Assembly: GCA_025667525.1 (NCBI GenBank)
Contig: CM046876.1
Coordinates: 571,389,469-571,453,468, forward strand
DNA: 64,000 nt
Direction: 5' to 3'
Source of the DNA: Glebionis coronaria
Lineage: Eukaryota > Streptophyta > Magnoliopsida > Asterales > Asteraceae
The notes under the pieces are model-generated. The model had not been told where the DNA came from, searched no databases, and was given only the letters and a program-made list of their open reading frames with translations. This document shows positions 1 through 8,967 of the stretch, piece after piece (positions within the stretch are counted from its first letter, which is position 1; every line of letters starts with the position of its first letter). The position numbers were made by a program, and so were the translations under genes.

Positions 1-1354
1 CAACAAAACTATGAAGAGAAAATTAGAATTTTGACTCTTTAAAGGAGAGAAAAAGATGTGGAAATTAAAGCCTTTGAAAAACAACTTTTAAAAGTATCAG
101 CAGAAAATGAAGTTTTAAAAGTCAGTCTTTATAATGAAAGGGAAGTGATTAATCATTGGCAAAGATCCTCTAAAGGATTGGGTAAGCTGATTAATTCACA
201 AATGGGGTATTATGATAAATCAGGCCTAGGATATATTGAGGACCAACCTGGGATAACTTTAACTGATAAGGACTTATCAAAGGGGATTTTTTATAGTTCT
301 AGTGAGTCAGATGATACTCTTGAAAATGATAGATATGCTAAAGGAATGAAGGCAGTTCCTCCACCATTGTCAGGAATTTTCATGCCCCTAGTAATGATAC
401 ATGTATAGAGTTAGATGAATCAAAAGTTGTTAAGTCAAATGATTCAAACTCTACTACTTTGTCCCAAGATAAATCTATTGTGACCAAAAACATTGTTTAT
501 CCACCTTTAATGAGCAATTTTGTGTCTGAAGAACAAGTGTCTAAAACTAGTTATGCTCCCAAGCAGGTAAAATCTCCTAGCAAGGCATTGGATAAAAATG
601 AAAAACATAATAATACCAAGAGGGGTGGGATAGGTTTTGAGAAAACTAAGTCAAAAGAACCTTTTGGGTCTTCTTTGAGAAGAAAGGATGTTATGTTTGT
701 GGTAGTCTAAATCATTTTATCAAAGATTGCACTCTACATGAAGATAAAATTGTAAAACAGAAGGTTGCACAAAAGGTCACAAAGAAAAGTAAAGGGAAAA
801 ATGCACAGGTTAATAGGCAAATGGGATTTAAAGATGACAAACCTAAGTTTGATCATGCTAAAAGGGTAGATAAACCTCATAAGGTTAAAAATATCTCTAC
901 CAAGAACTTTGTTCCAAGAGCAGTACTTATGAAACAAGGTCTAGTACCTTTGAAGTCTGGTAAACCAAGGACCGGCAAGTCTAGAACTACAAGTACTGCT
1001 AGACCAAACTCAAGTACCGCTGGTTAAAAGTCTGTCAAACAAAAGTCCCACAAGACTTCTAAGAATGCAGTTGAGAAAGCTAGAACATCTAGAAGTAAGC
1101 ATAATAACAAACCAGTACAAATGTGGGTTCCTAAAAGTGAAAAACTTTGTGTTCAAGTAAGTACTGCTAAAACAATACTTAAGCCAAAAAGTTTCAAGGA
1201 CAACAAACCTACTTATGTCTTTGAATATTTGATTGGGACCATGAAGTATAAGAGTGTGTGTAGTCTTACTGGAAAAACTACTTATCAAACTCTTCAGTAT
1301 GTAGGTCCCACAAGATCCGAGCCAAATGTGGCTTGGGTCCCTGTTAAAAACTAA
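1..1354 (+). pseudogene. gag: A1 gag, C-terminal part, broken
   Basis: Capsid/nucleocapsid protein that packages the element RNA. Open pieces lie at 58-408, 459-710, 821-1027 and 1121-1354 in different frames, so several indels are present. The start is coiled-coil-like and Lys/Glu-rich. A CCHC zinc knuckle (C-Y-V-C-G-S-L-N-H-F-I-K-D-C) can be read at about 688-729 in a frame shifted from the neighbouring pieces. Lys/Ser-rich basic sequence follows, with the motif MWVPKS near 1121 and a related WVPVKN just before the stop. The stop TAA (1352-1354) lies inside a CTAAT motif, as in A2 and D. Variants of the A1 word (AAGTACTGCTAG) occur at 990-1022 and 1155-1170. Confidence 0.82.
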
Positions 1355-1377
1355 TAAGTTTTGTGTATGTGCAGGGG
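1351..1377 (+). promoter_or_regulatory. A1 candidate 3' splice site at the gag/pol junction
   Basis: CTAAT (1351-1355) overlaps the gag stop codon. It is followed by T-rich sequence and TGTGCAG ending at 1374. Base 1375 is the first base of a codon in the pol frame, which then reads openly into the protease. A good donor-like CAA|GTAAGT lies at 1154-1162; an intron of 1157-1374 (218 bases) would join gag to pol in phase. A2 and D have the same arrangement. Use of the site is inference. Confidence 0.5.
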
Positions 1378-1947
1378 CATCTAATTGAAGAATTGAAAGA
1401 TAAAGGTATTGTAGATAATGGATGCTCAAGTCACATGACAGGAAATAAAGATTTCCTTGCTGAATTTAAAGAATTCAGAGGTGGACCAGTAGCCTTTGGA
1501 GGTAGCAAAGGTAAAATTACTGGCAAAGGGAAAATTAATACAGGGAAGTTAGAATTTGAAGATGTGTTCTTTGTAAAAGAATTTAATGAATTCAATCTCT
1601 TTTATGTATCACAAGTGTGTTATAAAAAGAACAAGGTGCTTTTTACAAATACATACTGCTTGGTGCTCTCCAAAGACTTTGAGATGCCTAAAGAATCTCA
1701 AGTACTGCTCAAGGTACCCAGGCAAGAAAACATGTACACCTTTAATCTTTATACTATTACTCCAACAGGTGGTATTACATGTTTTCTGGCTAAGGCTTCT
1801 TATGATGAGTCTAATTTATGGCATAGGAGGTTAGGTCATGTGAATTACAAGAATCTTAATATATTGGTGAATAAAAATTTGGTTAGAAGGTTACCTAACA
1901 AATCTTTTCAGAAAAAATTTCACATGTACTTCTTGTTAAAAAGGTAA
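1363..1947 (+). pseudogene. pol: A1 protease and GAG-pre-integrase region
   Basis: Aspartic protease that would cleave Gag-Pol, followed by the zinc-binding start of integrase. The protease active-site region reads V-D-N-G-C-S with the following HMTG, where the family has D-S-G; the Ser to Asn change would probably kill the enzyme. The zinc-binding half begins at LWHRRLGHVNYKNL (about 1818-1860). The frame then breaks near 1900-1950, around the expected CxxC. The first codons after the candidate splice site (from 1375) are open through to the protease motif. The in-frame ATG at 1363 lies within the candidate intron and need not be a start. Confidence 0.82.
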
Positions 1948-1987
1948 ACAACATAGAGCCTCTTGTAAGACCAAGACTGCCAATTCT

Positions 1988-3091
1988 GTGACTAAGCCTT
2001 TGCAACTTTTGTATATGGATTTGTTTGGTCTAGTTTTTGTTAGGAGTATTAGTCATAAGACCTTTTGCCTAGTTATAATTGATGATTATAGTAGATTCAG
2101 TTGGGTTTTCTTTTTAGCACTTAAGAGTGAAACCAATGGATTACTTAAGGATTTTATTACTTTAGTTGAAAAGCAGTTCCCTAAACAAGTCTTAATCATT
2201 AGGGCAAATAACAGGACAAAATTCAAGAATGCTGAATTTGATGAATTCTATAAGTCTAAAGGCATCAAGAGACAATTTAGTAATCCTAGGACTACACAAC
2301 AAAATGGAGTAGCTGAAAGGAAAAATAGGATACTAATTGAGGCTGGTAGAACTATGCTAGCTGATTCTCTTTTGCCAAATACATTTTGGGTAGAAGCAAT
2401 CAATACTTCATGTTATGTGTTAAATAGAGTCTTAGTGACCAAGCCTCAAAACAAGACACCTTATGAACTTTTGACTGGTATTAAGCCAACCATAAGTCAT
2501 TTAAGACCTTTTGGATGGCATGTGTCTATTTTAAATACTCTTGATCACTTGGGAAAGTTTGATGGAAAATCTTATCTAGGATATCTTGTAGGATATTCAT
2601 TGCAAAGTAAAGCATATAAGGTTTATAACTTGTCATCTAAGAAGGTTGAAGAAAATTCCCATGTTAATTTCTTAGAGAATAAACCCAATGTCCTAGGAAT
2701 AGGTTATGCTTGGATGTTTGATTTGCATTATCTAACTAACTCTATGGATTACTATTCTGTACAAAAGGATTGTCAAACTAACAATGCAGGTGAGGATATT
2801 GGTACAACAAAGTTAGGTACTCAAGGAGACCTTCTTCATCAGATTCTCAGGATGATGATGTTCACATCTATGTACCAAGTATGCCTACTGTTTCTCCTAT
2901 GGATGCTACTCCCCAGAAGCAAACAATGCCATCAGCTGATGATCAAGCCTCCCAAGATCTTAAGAGGCTTCAAGATCAAGAAAAGAATGATACATTTGCT
3001 AATAAGCATTCAGGAGAAGAATCTTTGGAATCACAACACTCAGCAGTACATATTACACCTAGCAGTACCTCATCTGCAAATGTACTGCTAA
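1988..3091 (+). pseudogene. pol: A1 integrase core and C-terminal linker, inactive
   Basis: DDE integrase that inserts the cDNA. The first Asp is visible in LLYMDLFG and the Glu in QQNGVAERKNR. The second catalytic Asp, usually in DNGTEF, is replaced: the sequence reads A-N-N-R-T-K-F near 2206-2226. After the core come the copia motifs NRVLVTKPQNKTPYEL and GYSLQSKAYKVYNL, then a low-complexity linker. The true linker frame shifts near 2850, and it is represented by an overlapping piece at 2881-3123 rich in Ser, Gln and Asp. Copies of the A1 word sit in this linker (3045-3092). The lost Asp means no active integrase from this copy. Confidence 0.86.
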
Positions 3092-3232
3092 GTCAAATTC
3101 TGCAAAGTTTGTTGGTTCATTAGAAGATATTCTACAAGCTATGGACGATGAAGATGCTTATACTAGTCCAAATGAAGGAATCTTCTCTAAAGCTTCCTAT
3201 GATGAGCAGGGTGTAGTAACTGATTTCAATAA

Positions 3233-4210
3233 TTGGAAACTGAAATTCCAGTCAGTTCTATTCCCACTCATAAAGTCAACAACAACCATCCTACTGCTCA
3301 AATTATTGGAAATCATAAGTCTGTTGTGCAAACCAGAAGACAACTTCAAGCCAATACTGAAACTCATGCACTTGTGAGTTATGTCAAACAACAGCAGAGA
3401 ACAAATCATAAGGACACTCAGCATTGTTTGTTTGCCCGTTTCTTATCACAAGTAGAGCCTAAGAACATTTCTCAAGCTCTTGATGAAGAAAGTTGGGTAG
3501 ATGCCATGCAAGAAGAATTAACGCAATTTGAACTACAAAAGGTTTGCATTCTTGTGGATCTTCCTTCAGGTAAAAGAGTTATTGGTACTAGATGGGTTTT
3601 CAGAAATAAGAAGGATGAAAGAGGAGTTGTTGTGAGGAACAAGGCAAGGCTTGTTGCTCAAGGCTATAGACAGGAAGAAGGGATAGACTATGATGAGGTT
3701 TTTGCACCAATGGAAAGAATAGAAGCCATTAGATTATTTTTGGCCTTTGCATCATATATGGGTTTTATAGTCTATCAGATGGATGTGAAAAGTGCCTTTC
3801 TTTATGGTACTATTTCAGAAGAGGTATATGTTTCACAACCTCCAGGTTTTGTAGATCCTAAATTCCCCAACAGAGTCTACAAGGTTATCAAAGAACATTA
3901 TGGTTTACATCAAGCTCCAGGGGCTTGGTATGCAACTTTATCCACTTTTATGTTAGAACATGGATATAGGAGAGGAACCATTGACAAAACACTATTCATC
4001 AAAAAGAATACTAAGGATATTATTCTAGTACAAGTCTATGTTGATGACATTATTTTTGGTTCAACCAAGAAATCATGGTGTGAAGAGTTTGAAGCTTTGA
4101 TGAAAGGAAGATTTCAGATGAGTTCTATGGGAGAACTTACCTTCTTTTTAGGACTACAAGTCAAACAGAGGAATGATGGAATATTTATCAGCCAAGATAA
4201 ATATTGCTAA
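3233..4210 (+). pseudogene. pol: A1 reverse transcriptase
   Basis: RNA-dependent DNA polymerase. The start of this piece (to about residue 30) is linker. The RVT_2-type domain is then clear: [61 protein letters not shown], and the catalytic YVDDIIFGS near 4036-4062. It ends in GIFISQDKYC followed by a stop at about 4208, where a frameshift moves the rest into the frame used from 4173. The first catalytic Asp (MDVKSAF) and the YVDD pair are intact, so the damage is the frameshift and the upstream breaks. It was most likely part of one polyprotein with integrase and RNase H. Confidence 0.9.
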
Positions 4211-4975
4211 AATCTTGAAGAAATTTTCATGTATGGATACAAGGAGTACGAGCACGCCTTTTGAAGCTAAGAAATCTTTTTCAAAAGATGAACATGGTGA
4301 AAATGTTGATATTCACCTATATAGGTCAATGATTGGTTCATTGATGTATCTTACTGCTTCAAGACCAGATATTATGTTTGTTGTGTGTACCTGTTCAAGG
4401 TTCCAAGTCAATCCAAATGTGTCATACCTCCATGCTGTGAAAAGGATTTTTAAATATCTTAAAAGTCAACCTAATTTAGGATTATGGTATCCTATAGACT
4501 CAACATTTGATTTGGAAGCTTACTCAGATAGTATTATGCTGGAGCCAATCATGATAGGAAATCTACAACAGGAGGTTGTCAATTCCTAGGCAGAAGACTC
4601 ATATCTTGGCAGTGTAAGAAGCAAACCGTTGTTGCTACTTCTACAACTGAAGCTGAATATGTAGCTGCTGCTCATTGCTGTGGACAAGTACTTTGGATTT
4701 AAAATCAGTTGTTAGACTATGGGTTCAACTTCATTAACACCAAGATCTACATTGATAATGAAAGTACTATTTGCATTGTCAAGAATCCAGTCTTTCAATC
4801 TAAGACCAAGCATATTGAGATAAGGCATCACTTCATAAGAGATGCCTATGACAAAAAGCTTATTCAAGTCTTGAAAATTCATACAGATAAAAATGTAGCT
4901 GATTTGTTGACCAAGGCATTTGATGCAAAGAAATTTGAATTCTTGGTAACACATATTGGTATGCTCAACCAATAA
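4173..4975 (+). pseudogene. pol: A1 RNase H, frameshifted
   Basis: RNase H that removes the RNA template. Motifs in order are [29 protein letters not shown] (4512-4535; first acidic residues), then after a frameshift the stretch CQFLGRRLISWQCKKQTVVATSTTEAEYV, then YIDNESTICIVKNP, KTKHIEIRHHFIRD and the closing VADLLTKAFDAKKFEFL. An in-frame TAA stands where family members have Gln after LWI (near 4698-4701), a change that fits C to T. The protein ends at 4975 with the usual GMLNQ-type tail. Confidence 0.88.
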
Positions 4976-5377
4976 AACTGCTACATATGTTAAGGGGGTA
5001 ATAGTTGTACAATTTTTATGCTAATTTTTATTGTATAGTGTTTGTTTTATGTTTTTTTATGTGATTGCAGGTTAATAGAATAAGATAAAATAGGATATAA
5101 TGATAGGGGAATACATGAACTGGTCAAATGTGTGAGGTACCGTTATGGGTCCAAGTACCGCTAGCACAAATTCAAGTACCGAGTATGTTCCATGTACCAC
5201 TACATATTCGTTGTACCGTTGAGAGTCTCTTTTATAAATTTGGCGGTTTCTTCGCGCTTGGGTTTGTTATTTACATAAATACTTACTCCAATTACACAAT
5301 TGATTCACCTAATCTTTTATTCTTATCTCTTTAATTCTATAATATTCTCTCTACTTTTTCGATCATAAAAAATACTA
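4976..5377 (+). promoter_or_regulatory. A1 spacer before the aORF: purine tract, word cluster, TATA-like box
   Basis: No gene. Just after the pol stop is a purine-rich tract (TTAAGGGGG, about 4989-4998) like a second polypurine tract. At 5136-5221 there are four or five copies of the A1 word (GGTACCG, CCAAGTACCGCTAG, TCAAGTACCGAG, TTGTACCG). TATAAAT follows at 5233-5239, about 145 bases before the aORF start, and then an AT- and CT-rich stretch that looks like a 5' UTR. The same order, words then TATA-like box then aORF, is present in A2 and D. Promoter activity is inferred. Confidence 0.5.
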
Positions 5378-6533
5378 ATGGCTGCTTTACAAGTGATCTC
5401 TAAGAACAACCTAGTTGCGAACCTTGCTCAGAATGATGATTCTCTTGGTTTCCATGAGATACTTGGATTTTTATCTCGAAGTCATATTCATTTTGCGCTT
5501 ACTGTAAGTCCTATTGTCTCTATTCCTATTGTTACACAATTTTGGAATACTGCTGTCTTAGGTACTCGTCATAATCAACCTTGCATTAGGGCTAGGGTTA
5601 ATAATAGGAATATTTATGTGAATGAGGTATTTCTAAGGGCTAGTTTAAGACTAAATGATGAAATGGACTAAGTATGTTAAATAATACAAAGATACATGAT
5701 GGCCTTGCAGCCATGGGTTATCAGGGTGGTAGGGAAAGTCTTACTTTCTTTAAAGCTTTGTTTTCACCACAATGGAAATTGCTTTTTCATGCCATTATTC
5801 ATTGTATGAGCTTCAAAAGTACTTATTTTGATCGAATCCCTGCTGCATTGGCATCAACTGGTATTTGTCTAGCAAATGACAGAGTTTTTAATTTTTCAAG
5901 ATTAGTTTTTAAGGCATGACTAAGAATTTAGAAGGAGTTAAAAAGTTTTTGATGTATCCTAGATTCATTCAAGCTTTAGTTAATGACCAAATCCCTAACC
6001 TACCAGAGTTGACAAATACATGGGATGTTCCTACATTTACAAGGAGAACTTTCTCTTTCTTGACCAAAAAAGGCAATGCCTTTACAGGAACTGTCACACC
6101 CTTATTTGCAAACATGTTACCCCAACCAACCAACCAAGAAGGTGAGGAACCTAACTCAGCTAGTGCTTCTCAGCAAACTCCTTCTCACCAAAGTCCCCAT
6201 TCTTCTAAAGATACTAAATCTTCTTCTAACAATGTTGGTAATCAACCAAATTCAGATGAGATAATCCACCCACCTGCTGCTTCAATTAATGCTAGTGGTT
6301 CACCACAAGCACAAGCAATAGAGGTGGTGGATGTTGCCAATTTAACTACTTTGTGCATTAGCTTGTCTAAACAGGTACATGTATTGCAAAAGGAGAAGCT
6401 TGCTCAAGATAAGAGGATTGCTGAACTAGAATCCAGTTTCATCAGGTATGAAGCTGCAAGCAAAGGAGTATTAGTTTCAAAGAAAGAATACTTAGAAGGT
6501 TTTGTCTCATCAAATCAAGACAGAAGTTCATGA
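5378..6533 (+). pseudogene. A1 aORF (extra retrotransposon protein), short form, frameshifted
   Basis: Protein of unknown function. Three open pieces (5378-5671, 5674-5919, 5916-6533) join to about 385 codons. The N-terminal domain shares with A2 and D the pattern VAxL, a long helix-like stretch, IxQFW, the end of the domain near LND, LGY, FSPQWKLLxH and NFS. A YPRF motif, a Ser/Pro/Gln-rich linker and a short coiled coil (LCISLSKQVHVLQKEKLAQD) follow. It stops there, so the C-terminal domain of A2 and D is missing. From memory, N-terminal relatives in Tanacetum are auto-labelled 'synaptobrevin, longin-like domain protein'; I would not infer vesicle function. The start ATG is followed by G, as in A2 and D. 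Confidence 0.72.
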
Positions 6534-6833
6534 TCAAGAGTTCACATATTTAACTCAAAGAAGACAATTACTGTTGTTGTAGAATAAAATGAATGTTCAC
6601 AAGACACAAGAAGATCATAATTTAAAGACAAAGATGATATTCATGAGACTTGAAGGTTATCTTATCAGAAGAAGATCTGCATAAAAGTGTTTGGTTACAT
6701 TCAATTGGATACAAGTACAAATTACCAAGTTCAATCCAAATTTGAAGAGAAGACTGAAGACATGTATTCTAATACATTAAGTACAAAGAGAAACAAGAAG
6801 AAAACAAGTTTTCATTCTTGTTTAGGGGAGGAT
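6534..6833 (+). other. A1 3' non-coding spacer ending in the polypurine tract
   Basis: No credible gene. It is A- and G-rich with scattered AAGTAC words (6703-6720, 6780). The last bases, TTTAGGGGAGGAT (about 6821-6833), touch the LTR start and are the plus-strand primer (polypurine tract). Confidence 0.75.
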
Positions 6834-7306
6834 TGTTGGGAATTATTTGTAAAGTACCAAGTACAGTTAGTATAAGTATAAGTACTGTTAGTGTTAGCAA
6901 GTACCGTTAGTCTTAACGTACATAGAAAGTATTGTTAGTGTTAAGTACAAGTACTGATATATTGATTAGGACGAATATATCTTAGTATAAGATATGTCAT
7001 AGTTATAGATAGAGTATATCTTATGTAATATACTTAATAGTTAGAATATTGATAATATATCGTTTGTGATATACTTATCTTTATAGAATATTCAAAGGTT
7101 TCTAGGGTTCCTTACTCTATAAAAGGAAGATAGGTACGATGACATTCATGTACCTCATACAAGTCGACTAATAAGAGAATCGAATAGTTAAAAGTAATTT
7201 TGTTCTTCTGTGCTTTATAAGTTAGATTCTGCATAACTTATTTAGTTGAGTAAGAGTTCTCAAAGTGTTTTAGTTTGATTACAAACTACTATATTAGTTC
7301 TTAACA
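6834..7306 (+). repeat. A1 3' LTR (473 bp)
   Basis: Starts TGTTGGGAATTA directly after the polypurine tract and ends TTCTTAACA before B sequence. The U3 part (6848-6960) is a run of the A1 word: GTACCAAGTACAGTTAG, AAGTACTGTTAG, AAGTACCGTTAG, AAGTATTGTTAG, AAGTACTG. CTATAAAAGG (about 7119-7128) is a good TATA box for the LTR promoter. The partner LTR is outside the window, so divergence cannot be read. Confidence 0.88.
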
Positions 7307-7523
7307 AAATATAGATTCCTTCAAAGGGATCAACAAGATATTTGCATGCAACATCAGAATATTCATCAATGCCAGCACAAGATGTAACATAAACACACAT
7401 AATTTCTTTTGAGAGGCATTCTTGCAAGAGTAGATCATATGCTATAGAAAACTCGTCTCTTTCAGGTTCATGGTCGTCAATTTCTTTTTCAAGAGATTCC
7501 ACATATTTCAAATCGTCAAACAT
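7307..7523 (-). pseudogene. gag: Element B gag fragment between A1 and A2
   Basis: 217 bases of minus-strand Gag coiled coil. The peptide DDLKYVESLEKEIDD and the following LLLQEC and DEYSDVACKYL match the same part of element E (about 61080-61270). Reading minus-strand, the codons ending at the A2 insertion (E-Q-E-M-F from 19610 onward) run straight into D-D-L-K-Y here, once one copy of AACAT is removed. The left edge is the A1 LTR. B continues beyond the left end of the window. Confidence 0.85.
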
Positions 7524-7988
7524 TGTTGGGTCCACTAGATGTGGATCTTGCAGCCTGTCAAGAACGGTGAACGACTTCTGTAATCACAAGTCTATTCACA
7601 GAGAGACTCTATACACAATATAAATGCAGAATACTAATATAATAAAGAAGAACAGAATAACTATAAAGACTTGATCCTTTCTAAGGATTTCTAATATTGA
7701 TAATGACTAGAACTACGTTTGATGAAGGTGTGTCTAACCCTTCTACCTAAGGTTCCTTTTATACTACAAGGAAACCCTAATACAGCATTAAACAAAACGT
7801 GTAAAACTGATATGCATATCCTTTCCTAACATATCTCATGCATATCCTAACAGAGTAATAAATAAATAATAAAGTTTGACTTTGACTAGGACCAGGAGCA
7901 CGACTTGCTCCTACTACTACTAGGACCAGGAGGAACTACATACCTCCTAGTCTACCTATTACATTTAACTATTCCAATGGTCCTAACA
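7524..7988 (-). repeat. A2 3' LTR
   Basis: Runs TGTTGGGTCC...GGTCCTAACA on the plus strand. The U3 part, at the right end on this strand (about 7885-7960), contains direct and inverted copies of the A2 word (ACTAGGACCAGGAGC, TTGCTCCTAC). It differs from the 5' LTR by A/G at three sites, near 7561, 7742 and 7855. Confidence 0.95.
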
Positions 7989-8004
7989 ATCCTCCCCTAA
8001 ACTT
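7989..8004 (-). other. A2 polypurine tract
   Basis: Reads AAGTTTAGGGGAGGAT on the minus strand, directly next to the LTR. It is nearly identical to the A1 tract and is the plus-strand primer. Confidence 0.88.
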
Positions 8005-8967
8005 GAATTTGACCTGTTGAGTTCAAGTTTCCTGGTAAAACGTGCAATAATGCTCGAGGATTGAATCAGCAAAAGAAATAGCAGCATCAGTAAGATAAGT
8101 AACAGAAGAACCGTCGCAACATGGAACACTAGAAGCTTCTCCAAAGCTTGAAACAAATCAGCATCGTGTTGAATCTTTACAGCAACATGAGCAGATTTGA
8201 TGAGCCTTTACCAAGTAGCTGCTCGCTCTTGGGCTAGCCAGTCTTTCTGGTGGAATAAGCATCACCCTAGGAGACCAGAACCCAGCCCAACTCTTAGAAC
8301 GTGAATCAATGGTGAGTGGGGGTACCCTGATGATTTTAGGCAAACCATCACAGCCATCAACGGATTTGATATGTCTTTACCAGAAGTCGTACCCCTCTGG
8401 ACTCGCCAACTCTCAGCAATGAAGCATCGGTGAGTTGAAAACCCTACAGCTTTAAGCAAGCTATTACAGCTATCAACGGATTTGATAAAATCTTTACCAA
8501 GAGCCGTACCCCCTTGGATTAGCCACTTTTCAGTCTAGGACCATGGCAAGTGAAAACCATCTAGTTTTGGGTAACCTGGCAACCATCAACGGATTTAAGA
8601 ATCACACCAGGAGCCGTACCCTCAAGGTGAATCAACTCTTTCTTGTCGGTGAGACATGGTGATTTGAGGACCATTTGTTGTGAGGACCAAGTCCAACACC
8701 AGATGAAACCAGTAACCAGCACAAGTATGAAGCAGCAACCAGAACCCAAAGTGTGAATCAGCAGATGGTATTATATCCACAAGTATAAAATCCATGATGT
8801 GTGAAAAGTATAAGCAGATATTATATAAAATGTATTTTTTTTTAATTTTTTTTTAATTAATTATAATGAATGAAAGTCACCAATCACTTTACATATTGGT
8901 GAAAAGAATGGTAGTATTAACAAATGAACAAAAACACAAAACAAAAAAAACTTACAAACCAACCATT
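8005..8967 (-). repeat. A2 3' non-coding region with about 115-bp tandem repeats
   Basis: No credible gene. About four imperfect copies of a unit of 105-120 bp lie at roughly 8185-8690. Each carries ATCAACGGATTT, TTTACCA(G/A)(A/G)AG and CCGTACCC in the same order, and each includes a variant of the A2 word (ACCAGAAGTC, ACCAAGAGCC, ACCAGGAGCC). More words lie at 8690-8760, and an A/T run at 8820-8865 precedes the aORF end. Confidence 0.72.

Larger units (their letters stand above)
1..7306 (+). mobile_element. Element A1: Ty1/copia retrotransposon with aORF, 5' end outside window
   Basis: The order on the plus strand is gag C-terminus, protease, integrase, RT, RNase H, a spacer, an additional ORF, a polypurine tract and the 3' LTR. 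The 5' LTR and the start of gag lie before base 1. The right end abuts minus-strand gag sequence of element B, so A1 is inserted in B; the right flank AAATA (7307-7311) would be its target duplication but the left copy cannot be seen. Every coding part is broken by stops or frameshifts. It is a relative, not a close copy, of A2 and D: the gene order and aORF match but the LTR sequence differs. Confidence 0.93.

Noticed and set aside
5378..5919. A captured host vesicle gene (longin/synaptobrevin)
   Set aside because: That label comes from my memory of automatic annotation; I see no SNARE motif or membrane anchor, and the ORF occurs at the same place in three elements.
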